From Lysobacter sp. cf310 (lineage in GTDB: Bacteria; Pseudomonadota; Gammaproteobacteria; Xanthomonadales; Xanthomonadaceae), in NCBI RefSeq assembly GCF_900114355.1, contig NZ_FOSS01000002.1, positions 449,491 through 513,490 on the forward strand: a DNA stretch of 64,000 bases, read 5' to 3'. The number at the start of each line of letters is the position of its first letter. Position 1 is the stretch's first letter. Position numbers and translations under genes: made by a program. Of this stretch, positions 56,601-64,000 are shown one piece after another. A model generated the notes under the pieces. That model was not told where the DNA came from. It did no database searches and worked only from the letters and a program-made list of their open reading frames with translations.

Positions 56601-56968
56601 CCTTCGAGGTGACGCACGTAGGCGCGGGCGCGCGAGCTGCGCACATCGACGCGGCCTTCGCCGGCCACGGTCGCGGCGGCGCGCGCCATCTGCGGCACGC
56701 CGGGCTCGCCCACCATGCGCTCAGGCGCCGGCAAACCCTGGACCTCGCCGCGGTAGGTCGCCAGCGGCGCCTCGCGGTAGACCACGATGTACTTGCGGAC
56801 CTGCTGCTCCGGCAGATTGTTATTGGCGCCGGCGCTGGCCGGCGGCGCACCGCCGATCGGCGCGCCGGCATCGGATACGCCGCCGCCGAGCATGACGGTG
56901 GCGCCGGCGATCGCGGCCAGCGCACCCAGCGCGAGCCCGATCGTCCATCGGTTGATTCTTGTCGACAT
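53639..56968 (-). CDS. Large secreted subtilase (S8) with I9-like propeptide and PA domain
   Basis: 1109 residues from ATG 56968. Signal region RWTIGLALGALAAIAGATVM. An I9-type inhibitory propeptide (about 55-165) begins KYIVVYREAPLATYRGEV. Catalytic Asp in GIIDSGINFGSPSF (about 213), His in NSHGSHTAATTAG (about 291), Ser in GLMSGTSMASPHH (about 621). A PA domain sits between His and Ser (AIVLNEGTGGV, RRGTCSFTIKSGNAATAG). After the catalytic domain come Fn3/Ig-like beta domains and a C-terminal tail with more beta domains (about 750-1109). The shape matches cucumisin/C5a-peptidase-like secreted proteases. It lies upstream of the trimeric autotransporter gene on the same strand, 109 bases away. 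Confidence 0.88.
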   Translation of the reverse strand: MSTRINRWTIGLALGALAAIAGATVMLGGGVSDAGAPIGGAPPASAGANNNLPEQQVRKYIVVYREAPLATYRGEVQGLPAPERMVGEPGVPQMARAAATVAGEGRVDVRSSRARAYVRHLEGAQRQHEAGIAAAIGRPLRIERRMQHALNAVVTDLSEAEAQQVQRLSEVQFVEEYREYEQDTDVGPALIGAPELWNSPTSPVKGEGVVVGIIDSGINFGSPSFAATDEQGYTHVNPLGAGTYLGTCAAGGVDAGRCNDKLIGGYDFVCAAPGNTCGAPNIREEPGFGDTNSHGSHTAATTAGNFRTVNFKGRNSLISGVAPHANIIAYDVCYTNTATGRGLCPNTSSAAAVDQAVADGIVDVLNFSIGGGESPWSDSVSLAFLNAVNAGIYVATSAGNSGPGPNTMGHLEPWTGSTAAAQHGRQDFNPVMQVTGPGVVPAALSAIVLNEGTGGVAFTAAIAPTTPLRVSPGIDTADDGCAAYPAGTFTGAIAVIRRGTCSFTIKSGNAATAGAVAVVIANNAAGGLIPTMTGATIPGFAMLQTDANAVRDFLAGNPGTAGISVLPIPNTPDVLADFSSRGPAGTFDLLKPDVTAPGVNILAVVAGTAISGSENAVGLMSGTSMASPHHAGAAGLLRQARPTWTVPEVKSALVMTAEQQVFKEDSITPATPFDRGGGRLRVDLALRAGLVLNETRANYLAANPASGGDVANLNQPSLAKARCVERCVFTRTFRNTQTVRQGWTVKLTGLSGTITPALFTLNPGESKAVKVTVNSYQLPADGSWNFGTLVLTPTSIGTLDQPTLRLPVAVSVPPPVIALNPLQIAATLPVGGTGFANFRIDNLGGSRLDYTIDNTGQGLRTLLDAPRGAVSSGFRATTYTDPATAGSAAQFSADDFTVTEATRIVTLFTEGFVSSNQPLATTATSLTWTLFRDSGGNPEGNPQASPGVAVWSYTAAPTAAGVTITGANIGLNLTAAGQNVDLLPGRYWLVVSARSSFANRWVWFASNTGDNVFRTITVTTAGAGAWTAATGFAGLAWNVGASNACGAPWIGAPVSAMGRVNPGAVGNNAQVQLNAAGLSAGTHVGYICVASNDPVKPKVAARVTLTVTP

Positions 56969-57797
56969 GTGCAACGTCCCCTAATGCGAGTTCCGCAATG
57001 CATACGCCCACCGACGGCGTTACGCCGAACCGGTGGCCCAGATGGGAGAGTGGTATTGAGCGAGGCCCGACCGGCCGCAGGAGCACGAACCGCCAGAGGC
57101 GCCGGCCGGCGCTTCCCCAGGCGCCGACCTGATCGATAACGGGCGCCGATACAGATCGCCCTACCTCGTCAGGCACATGCTATGCACAAAATCGCCCAGT
57201 GGGCATGTGCCTGAGCACCAGATTCAGACACCTGTGCGGTGCCGGCCGGAGCAAAGCCGGTTATGTCGGTGCAGGAAAGTCCGAAAGCGCAGGGCTTAAG
57301 ACTGCCTCATGCGCCGACGACGCGCCCGGATCAGACCCGCTGATCCGTCGCCCACCAGGGCCCGCCTCGAGCGCCAGCAGATGCATCGCCCCCGGGCCGG
57401 GTCGCCACCGGTCCGCCGACCCGGAGGTCGGCCAGGTAACGCAGCCCCGTACACACGCGGCAGGCTGCAAAAGACGAAGTAAGTGAAACGCGGCAGAGCG
57501 CCCCTTCTAGGCCCATCCTGACCCGGATTTCCCATGCCAGAAGCCCGTACGCCCTCCATTGCCCAACGCGATCTCGTAGGCCAGACCGTCCAGGCTGTAG
57601 CGGGCATACCGCGCGTACTGAACTCCACCTTGCTCCAGCGGCCGGAGGTACTACAACGGCGGTAGCCTCAGGAGTCGCCACACCGCTGTCGGACCTGTAG
57701 GAATCTCACTCCCTCGCCCGCTGATCTATGGGTGTCCTTGTTTCATCCTTGTTTCACCTTGCGCCCCAATCGAAGGACAATACAACTGAGAAGCTCC
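56969..57797. other. Intergenic stretch with an RHS scrap
   Basis: No intact gene. Bases 56969-57180 should contain the promoter of the S8 protease. Bases 57537-57648 are the RHS remnant listed separately. The remainder (57181-57536, 57649-57797) shows no recognisable feature; the GC content falls towards 57700. Confidence 0.6.
57537..57648 (-). pseudogene. Fragment of an RHS gene (two joined pieces)
   Basis: Bases 57604-57648 match 60417-60461 of the intact RHS gene at 42 of 45 positions (encoding VEF-TRGMP). Bases 57537-57605 match 59734-59802 at roughly three quarters of positions (encoding LAYEI-LGNG-RT-FW). In the intact gene the two pieces are about 615 bases apart; here they abut with a frame change, so this is a deleted, decayed copy. 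Order and strand are preserved. Confidence 0.85.
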
Positions 57798-58253
57798 TTA
57801 ACCCTTCGAACAGAAGCCGACGGGGCTCGCAATAGGCAAAAGAGGCAGCGACTTTCCACCAACAGAGAATGTTGCCGTAATGAAATGCCTCCTTAAGTCG
57901 ACCTTACAGTAAACACTACGAATCGTCATTTCGCTCAGCGCATATCGTTTCGACTCAGAAGGAGCAAGCTCGACAAGCGAAGGCTCACCGAAATCGTCTG
58001 ATCGAGCGCACCGTTTCAACTCGCTCCCATTGACGTCAGTAACGGCTATCGCCAATCCAGAAACGTTGCAACACCCTATATGCGGCGAATCTCTTGGAAC
58101 TGCAATGACCGAATCACTTCGATTTGTCACCGTGACATACAACGTCTCGGCCTCAGCGTCCACGCATACTCCATCTTCCTGCCCATGCGCGCAGCCGAAC
58201 AAAAGCATCGCTGAGAAAAATAACATTGAGCGCTTCTTAGTAGACTCGATCAT
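57798..58253 (-). CDS. Small lipoprotein overlapping the RHS gene end, candidate immunity protein
   Basis: 151 residues; the ATG (58253) lies 17 bases inside the 3' end of the RHS gene. Lipobox LFGC at Cys21 (MLLFGC), then a mature domain of about 130 residues with seven or so further cysteines (GVCVD, IGCCNV, KRCARS, VYCKV, GFCSKG), suggesting disulfides. The codon and base use are clearly more AT-rich than the neighbouring genes. Placement immediately downstream of an RHS toxin-like gene is the standard place for an immunity gene; an exported lipoprotein fits protection in the periplasm. No known immunity family is recognised, so this is inference. Confidence 0.62.
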   Translation of the reverse strand: MIESTKKRSMLFFSAMLLFGCAHGQEDGVCVDAEAETLYVTVTNRSDSVIAVPRDSPHIGCCNVSGLAIAVTDVNGSELKRCARSDDFGEPSLVELAPSESKRYALSEMTIRSVYCKVDLRRHFITATFSVGGKSLPLLPIASPVGFCSKG

Positions 58254-61200
58254 AGTGCCCCCCTAAAACCGCCTCTCTATTTGCCGAGTTCAAATTACTA
58301 AGCGCTTCGTTCATTCGATAGCGAAAACCCGCCACATGCTGTGCAGTATTCCCAAATCGGGCTGCATTCGCGATGTTGTATTTGTACGCCTCATATTCAC
58401 CGGCCCAAAGTTTCTGCGGGCCGTCATCCCACCCTCTGCCCAAATAGTGAACCTTCCAATGCATCTCAATTTCATGACCGACCGTACTCCCAAGTCGCGC
58501 CCATGAAGTGAACGCCTTCCTACCCAGGATCATCTCACCATTCACCGACATCGTGCCGGCATGCGCGTTTGGATGAGCATTGTATCCATATGTAACACCT
58601 GCATCCTTTATACCAAAGTGACGAGCAGCGGCCCTAGCTGCGGTGACTCGATCATTTGGATCAGTTGAAGCCATTAGCTTCCTCAGGTGATCGTTAGGCA
58701 CATCACGGAGATCCGTTTTTTCATCATAGGTGTCGGAAGCAAATCCACGACGCTGCAAACCACCAGCCAGCGCAGCCTGTATAGCACCAGTCACGGCTCC
58801 GTTTGCGAACTTTCCACCCGTTAGCTCGGAAATCGTGCCGCCCAGCAGCGCGCCCGTTAGCGCACGACCGAGGTCATTTCCAATATCCGCGACATGCGGC
58901 ATGAATCCCGCAGTCAATCCTGCCGACAAGAAGGCGCTGCCAAAATCGCCGCCCTGCAGTCGCGCCATCACACCGCCAGTCAATGCCATCATGCCGGCGC
59001 GCACCAGCGGATTGGCACCCTGCATAGCGATTCCCATGCCCGTAGTCATGAGACTAGTCATTGCACCGAGCACACCTCCGCGAAGGCTCTGGGTGGCAAC
59101 GGCTCCGGACACGAATCCAGCCGCCGCATAGAAGGCTAGTGCGGCGCCACCCTCGATCCCATAGGCCTGCCCTGTCGCGGCGGCCACGATCATCACGATC
59201 GCCCCCAACCACTGCCTCTCTTCCACCCCCAGCATGCCACTGGGGTCGGTATAGCGCAGCGGGTTGTTGAACACGTAGGTGTACGCGTTCCAGCTCTGCG
59301 GATTGGCCGGGTCCTGGATAAACGGATCGACTTGCAGGAATCGCCCCAGAGCGGGATCGAAGATGCGGCCGTTCATATGGATCACGCCGACAGCGTCGAC
59401 ATGCTCGTGGCCGGTGAAGCCGCGCGTGGTCAGGCTGGGCGCGGCACCGCTGCCAGTGCCGGTCAGGTGGCTGCGACGCGCGCCGTAGGCCGCGAAGTCC
59501 ATGTTGTTGAATACGGCGCCCGATTCGGTGGCCGTGCGGACCAGGCTGCCCAAGCGGTCGTGGAATAGGAAGCGCTTAGTGACCGAGGTGCCGACGATCT
59601 GCTGCAACAGGACGCCGCCCAGGGTGCGCTTGATCGTGGTCACGCCCAGATCGGTCACGATCTCCACGTTACCCAGGTACAGCGTGGTCTTGCCGCCATC
59701 CTCGCGTTTGTAGCGCTGGCCATCGCTGCCGTACCAGAAACGGGTGCGCGTGCCATTACCCAACGAGATCTCGTAAGCCAGATCGTCCGCGCTGTAGTAG
59801 GCCGTACGGTCGTTGGCGGTGCCCGGCTCGTCGCGGACGGTCTGATTGCCGCGCGCGTCGTAGTAATAGAAAACGCTGCCGCCGCCATCCAGCACGGTTT
59901 CGGCGACCCGATGCGGGCCGCTGGTGCTGGCGCTGCCGTTGCCCTCCAAACCACCCGCACCGCAGCCGGCGTTGCCGTCATAGCGGTAGGTACGATCGTC
60001 CTTGCGGCAGACATTGCCGATCAGGTCGTAGGCGAAACGCTGGGTGACCAGGTCCACCGTCACGCCGTCGCGCATCGCCTGTCGGCCTTCGACCAGACGA
60101 TTCAGACTGTCGTAGGTGAAGGTTTCCAGATAGCGGTTTTCTTTCTGCTGTGTATGCAGATTGCCCGCCGCGTCCCAGGCGTACAGCTCCTTCATCAGAT
60201 TGCAGGTACTCGCGTTGCCGGCGCACAGCGATTCCAGCCGCCCCGTCAACGTCGAATACGAACGCTTCACGTCCATAGTCGCCGAGTTGCCGCGGCGCTC
60301 GCTGATGGCGTTGCCCCAGGCATCGGTTTCCAGCGTGCGCGAGACCGTGTTGGCGTCCGAGGGGCAGCCGGCCTGGGTGCCTTCCGGGTTCAGGCCCACA
60401 TCGCAGGTCGCGCTGGGCATGCCGCGGGTATTGAACTCCACCTTGCTCCAGCGGCCGGAGGCGTCTTGCGACAGCCACGGGCGACCTAGCTCGTCGTACT
60501 CGGTTTGGGCGACATAGGTGGCGCCGTCGATCACGGTCTCCACCCGCTTGACGCGCCCCATGACGTCGTACTGATAGTTGCGGCTGAAGCTCAGCTGCGG
60601 CCCGCCCCCGGTCCCACCGCCGGCCGCCCACTGCGCGTAGGCCCCTGTCACCGTCTCGCTGGCCAGCTTGCCGGCGCCGTTCGTCGCGGTGTCGTAGTTG
60701 TAGGTGGACTGCGATTCGATGTTGCCGTTCGCCAGGCGCACGGTCTTGCGCCAGACGCGGCCGCGAGCGTCGTACAGGTTCTCGGTACGATTGCCCGCCG
60801 CGTCCTGCTCGACGACTACCTCGCCGGCAGCGTTGTATTGGTAGGTGGTTTCGCCCGCATCGGGGTCGGTCTGCTGTACCTTGCGGCCGAGCACGTCGTA
60901 TTGGAAGTAGTTGACCACCGCGCCGCGACCGGCATCGCGGTTTACGTTGCTGACCGTACCGTCCGCGTTGTAGTAGTTGGCCAAGCCCTTGTGGTTGGGA
61001 TCGGTAACCGTGACCACCTCGCCCAAACCATTGCGCGTGGTGGTCATCTGGTTGCCGCGCGGATCGACCGCGACCGTCCAGGGACCGGAGTAGTAGTTCT
61101 GTGCGGTTGCGCCGTCCGGCGCGGTAACGAAGCGCGGGCGCCCCAGCAGATCGTAAATCGTGGTGGTCCAATCGCGGCCGGCCGAACAGACATCCGCCGA

Positions 61201-64000
61201 CACCGCGGGGCCGCCGCTGCCCACGGTTCCGCCCAGGAAGAACGGATTGGAGGTACGAACCGGCTTGCCCGTGGCTTCGTATTCCGTACATACCGCCGAG
61301 ACGTCCTTGCCGGATACGCCGACATTGAAGGTCTCGCTGGCCTTCATCACCGGCCGGCCCAGTACGTCGAAGTAGGTCCACGAAGAGGGAGCCGCAGTCC
61401 CGCTGACCTCCTGGCGGAAACGCGCGCCGATCGGACAGCTCACCGCACCCGAGCCTGTCCCGCACCAGCGATAGCGCGTATAGCCGTAAGCGCCGCCGCT
61501 GCCCGGCGTCGACATTGGCGAAGTCTGGTTCCAGGTCGCATAGTCGCGACCCAGCGCGCCGCTTTCGGCGACTGTGCGCACTCCGTTGACGTCTATCGCT
61601 TCGACTACGGCGCCATAGCGGTTACGCCCCAACACGGTCAGCGTGCCGCGCTCAACCTGCGTGGAGCCGTTGTAGAACGGTTCTGACGTCTGAATAGGGA
61701 AACGACCGCGGCTATCGTAGGTGACTTTGCTGTACCGCACGACCTCATGCGGATCGGTCGAGCGGAAGTTCGGTGTCGTGCTACAGATCGACGACGACAC
61801 TCCGGCGCAGGTTACGCTCAGTCCCTTGTTGCCGTAATCGTCGTAGTAGTACAGCTTGCGCAGGTCCTGATCGGCCGTACCGATGTACTGGGTCCGCTCC
61901 TCGGTCAACAGGCCGGTGACAGGGCCTGTCATGGAGTAGCCGAACGTGGTGAGCCTGACCACATTGGGCTTGCCCGGACGCGCGTGCTCGACCCAGCTCA
62001 CGTTCAAACGGCCCAAGCGCCACCGCACCGGATCGTCGGCATAGCTATTGTTGTTGACGACCGTGGAAGTGGGATTGGTTTCGCTGAGCGTGTAGGTAGT
62101 CACATCCGACCGGGCCACGCTGCCGTAGTCGGCGTAGTGGAACGCCGTGGTGGTACGGCCGGTCTGCATACCGGTGAACGGGTCGCGCAGCTTTTCCTCG
62201 GTGCCGAAGGTGGCGACATGGATCGGCGCCTGCACGCCCGCCTGGAATCCGGCGCCGGTCATCCACCACGCCTGCGTCTGGTCCGAGAACCAGCTGCCGC
62301 CCAACGACGGCAAGCCTTGCCCACGCGGCACGAAGCAGGCGTCGGTGACCGGACCCGTCAGGCACGCCGGCACCGCATACGCCTGGTCGGCCACCGCGGA
62401 CTTGACGGTGCGCTGCGGCATGCCGATGAACGGGAAGTTCTGCTGATACGTGTTGCTGGTGACGACGTAGCCGCTGGCGTGGTTCACATCGATGGTGTCG
62501 ATGGCGCCGAAGCCCAGATAGCCGCGGCCGCCGGCCTGCATCAGCGCGCCGGAATAGCGGTAGTACAAGGTGGCCTTGGCCTCGGGCGCGCCCGACTTGG
62601 GCGCGCTGCTGGCCGCGCGCCAGACCACATAGGCCGGGCCCAACACGTCGCGCACGGGCGATCCGCGCCCCCACACGGCGGCGTTGCGCGTGCCCACGGC
62701 CGGCCGATACAGATCCTTGTTGATCAGCGGCGCATAGCCGACATCGGTTTCCGCGCCGAGGCCGTTGGTGAAGCGGGTAATGACGTCGCGCGGAATGAAA
62801 CGGTTGGTCGGACCAGGGCGCGAGAAATAGATCGGCGAAGTCGAGTCGTCCCAGCGCACGCGCATATAGTCGACGTTGCCGTCGCCGTCGTAGTCGCCGA
62901 ATAAATAGCTATGACGCGGCAGGCACATCGTATCGCCGCAACCGGTCAGCACGTTGGGCAGCGCCACGGCGGGCGAGAACGCGCCCGCGGGGTCGCCGTA
63001 ACGCACCACGAACTGCTGCGCGTCGCTGCGTGGGTACACGATGTCCGCGCGGCCGTCGGCATTGATGTCGGCCACCTGCAACTGCGAGGTGAGAATGCCG
63101 CTGTCGATGGGGCCACCGTTGACGAAGCCGGTGCCGGTATTGATGCCGAAGCCGGGAACACCGGTCGATTTGCCGTGCACGATGTAATCGGTCAGCCCAT
63201 CGCCGTTGATGTCGGCGAAGCTCATCGCCTCGCTGGTCGAGAACTGGAAGCCGCCGTAAATCCTGGCGCTGACGCTATTCGCCGTGATTTGCTCGACGGT
63301 GAACGGCGCCATCGTCGCGCACCCCGTTACCACCGCTTGAGTGGCGTTGCTCAGGGCCACCGGCTCACTGTTCGGATGCGTCGGCGGATCGCCAGGCCCA
63401 GGGCCCGGTCCGCCGGGGCCACCGCCACCGCTACACCCGGCACTCACCTCGATCAGCAGATCCGAACGCGAGTCGGCGTTGAAATCGTTGAGCTGCTGGT
63501 AATTGCTCTTGCGATACAGCCCGTAGACCGCATAGCCGTTGCCCTGCGCATCCAGCAGCGACAGCAAACGCTCATTGCCCCAGCGATAGCCGTAGCTGCC
63601 GCCGCGCTCCATCACGCGTACATACATGCTGCCCGCACGCGGATAGATCAGGTCGATTAGGCCGTCGCCGTTGACGTCGGCATGCTGCGGTTCGGCATTC
63701 TTGACCGAACCCGCGCCCGGAACCGGTTGGGCCAGTTCGGCGAGCAGGTTCACGCCGGTCTGGAACGGCTGGCTGTAGTCGCCGTTGGAGCGATAGCCCA
63801 CCCAGTTCGGCGTGCCGCTCAGGAACAGATCGTCGCGGCCGTCGTCGTCGTAGTCGAGCAGGAACCAGCTGGCGTCGCCCTCGTACTCCTCCCAGCTCAG
63901 CTCATACGGGCTGCACAGCACCGGATTGCCCACGGTGAAGTAAGGCTTGCCGCTGGGGTCCTGGCGACTGAAGGCCACGTAGATGCTTTCGGTGCCGCAA
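58237..64000 (-). CDS. Giant SpvB/TcdB/RHS-repeat toxin-like protein (3' part; runs off the window)
   Basis: At least 1920 codons; the reading frame is open to base 64000, so the start lies beyond the window. In order: FG-GAP/VCBS-like calcium repeats (DYDDDGRDDLFLSG, DVNGDGLIDLIYP, DINGDGLTDYIV, DYDGDGNVDYMRV); an SpvB/TcdB-middle region (TNGLGAETDVGYAPLINK, GRGYLGFGAIDTIDV); RHS/YD repeats (YQYNAAGEVV, YDVMGRV, YDSLNRLVEG, YYDARGNQT); and the RHS core end (GRFLQVDPFIQDPANPQSW, TDPSGM at about 59234-59248). After this comes a variable tail of about 330 residues: a hydrophobic glycine-rich linker, then a tip with GHEIEMH (HExxxH) and AGEYEAYKYN. The tip is AT-rich compared with the core. Overlaps the lipoprotein gene by 17 bases. 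Confidence 0.9.
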   Translation of the reverse strand, partial: CGTESIYVAFSRQDPSGKPYFTVGNPVLCSPYELSWEEYEGDASWFLLDYDDDGRDDLFLSGTPNWVGYRSNGDYSQPFQTGVNLLAELAQPVPGAGSVKNAEPQHADVNGDGLIDLIYPRAGSMYVRVMERGGSYGYRWGNERLLSLLDAQGNGYAVYGLYRKSNYQQLNDFNADSRSDLLIEVSAGCSGGGGPGGPGPGPGDPPTHPNSEPVALSNATQAVVTGCATMAPFTVEQITANSVSARIYGGFQFSTSEAMSFADINGDGLTDYIVHGKSTGVPGFGINTGTGFVNGGPIDSGILTSQLQVADINADGRADIVYPRSDAQQFVVRYGDPAGAFSPAVALPNVLTGCGDTMCLPRHSYLFGDYDGDGNVDYMRVRWDDSTSPIYFSRPGPTNRFIPRDVITRFTNGLGAETDVGYAPLINKDLYRPAVGTRNAAVWGRGSPVRDVLGPAYVVWRAASSAPKSGAPEAKATLYYRYSGALMQAGGRGYLGFGAIDTIDVNHASGYVVTSNTYQQNFPFIGMPQRTVKSAVADQAYAVPACLTGPVTDACFVPRGQGLPSLGGSWFSDQTQAWWMTGAGFQAGVQAPIHVATFGTEEKLRDPFTGMQTGRTTTAFHYADYGSVARSDVTTYTLSETNPTSTVVNNNSYADDPVRWRLGRLNVSWVEHARPGKPNVVRLTTFGYSMTGPVTGLLTEERTQYIGTADQDLRKLYYYDDYGNKGLSVTCAGVSSSICSTTPNFRSTDPHEVVRYSKVTYDSRGRFPIQTSEPFYNGSTQVERGTLTVLGRNRYGAVVEAIDVNGVRTVAESGALGRDYATWNQTSPMSTPGSGGAYGYTRYRWCGTGSGAVSCPIGARFRQEVSGTAAPSSWTYFDVLGRPVMKASETFNVGVSGKDVSAVCTEYEATGKPVRTSNPFFLGGTVGSGGPAVSADVCSAGRDWTTTIYDLLGRPRFVTAPDGATAQNYYSGPWTVAVDPRGNQMTTTRNGLGEVVTVTDPNHKGLANYYNADGTVSNVNRDAGRGAVVNYFQYDVLGRKVQQTDPDAGETTYQYNAAGEVVVEQDAAGNRTENLYDARGRVWRKTVRLANGNIESQSTYNYDTATNGAGKLASETVTGAYAQWAAGGGTGGGPQLSFSRNYQYDVMGRVKRVETVIDGATYVAQTEYDELGRPWLSQDASGRWSKVEFNTRGMPSATCDVGLNPEGTQAGCPSDANTVSRTLETDAWGNAISERRGNSATMDVKRSYSTLTGRLESLCAGNASTCNLMKELYAWDAAGNLHTQQKENRYLETFTYDSLNRLVEGRQAMRDGVTVDLVTQRFAYDLIGNVCRKDDRTYRYDGNAGCGAGGLEGNGSASTSGPHRVAETVLDGGGSVFYYYDARGNQTVRDEPGTANDRTAYYSADDLAYEISLGNGTRTRFWYGSDGQRYKREDGGKTTLYLGNVEIVTDLGVTTIKRTLGGVLLQQIVGTSVTKRFLFHDRLGSLVRTATESGAVFNNMDFAAYGARRSHLTGTGSGAAPSLTTRGFTGHEHVDAVGVIHMNGRIFDPALGRFLQVDPFIQDPANPQSWNAYTYVFNNPLRYTDPSGMLGVEERQWLGAIVMIVAAATGQAYGIEGGAALAFYAAAGFVSGAVATQSLRGGVLGAMTSLMTTGMGIAMQGANPLVRAGMMALTGGVMARLQGGDFGSAFLSAGLTAGFMPHVADIGNDLGRALTGALLGGTISELTGGKFANGAVTGAIQAALAGGLQRRGFASDTYDEKTDLRDVPNDHLRKLMASTDPNDRVTAARAAARHFGIKDAGVTYGYNAHPNAHAGTMSVNGEMILGRKAFTSWARLGSTVGHEIEMHWKVHYLGRGWDDGPQKLWAGEYEAYKYNIANAARFGNTAQHVAGFRYRMNEALSNLNSANREAVLGGHYDRVY

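Noticed and set aside
53720-57139. A 1139-codon plus-strand frame opposite the S8 protease
   Set aside because: Antisense shadow of a gene with full catalytic triad and signal peptide.
58459-58476. A canonical HExxH zinc motif in the RHS tip
   Set aside because: On close reading the spacing is HExxxH (HEIEMH), not HExxH, so I do not claim a classic zincin active site, only a candidate.

Overview
The window looks like chromosomal DNA of a gamma-proteobacterium of the Lysobacter/Xanthomonadaceae type. The evidence is very high GC, tRNAs and housekeeping genes of ordinary gamma-proteobacterial form (rnd, murB, pyrD, htpX, gluQ), a PHB regulator block (phaB-phaR-phaB), several TonB-dependent receptors, many secreted proteases and adhesins, and families of small palindromic intergenic repeats. 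The genus is inferred from style and gene content; no 16S or database search was possible.

Layout. 1-4777: a truncated TetR gene with its operator, htpX, gluQ and two acetoacetyl-CoA reductase genes flanking phaR. 4778-5575: a gene-free, repeat-dense stretch (hexanucleotide microsatellite, 15-bp-arm hairpin, 120-bp repeat, 31-bp repeat). 5576-9794: an M48 protease, a sulfatase-modifying-factor-like lipoprotein, rnd and tRNA-Ala(CGC). 9950-15731: small metabolic and regulatory genes (GST, DUF2200, AraC, VOC, a membrane peptide, DUF1801) ending in a UvrA-like ABC ATPase. 16039-19649: a Tat-exported multicopper oxidase, an FKBP lipoprotein and a periplasmic PPP-type phosphatase. 19763-28652: two TonB-dependent receptors, one divergent from an ECF sigma/FecR pair (FecIRA-type signalling), the other behind an AraC regulator. 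29007-33404: a two-component system, then a flavin monooxygenase overlapping a winged-helix regulator. 33597-42362: an S8 protease, an ATM1/HMT1-type ABC exporter, a large glycine-rich autotransporter with five 87-residue repeats, and a small exported protein. 42651-48671: tRNA-Arg(CCT), an ALDH7-type dehydrogenase, a phosphoesterase and a coupled pyrD-murB-eamA run. 48956-64000: mostly secreted or surface proteins: a NOTUM/pectinacetylesterase-like esterase with a helical anchored partner, a trimeric autotransporter carrying a perfect EF-hand loop, a large S8 protease, an RHS pseudogene scrap, a small lipoprotein, and the 3' part of a giant SpvB/TcdB/RHS toxin-like gene.

How the genes work together. 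Three themes recur: surface attachment and contact-dependent antagonism (two autotransporter classes, and the RHS protein with an overlapping lipoprotein gene that could be its immunity partner); secreted digestion (two S8 proteases and the esterase/helical pair); and nutrient sensing at the outer membrane (FecI/FecR with an STN-bearing receptor). The most promising leads are the RHS tip with its HExxxH motif and overlapping lipoprotein, the esterase/helical-partner pair, and the calcium loop in the adhesin head. None of these is proved by sequence reading alone.
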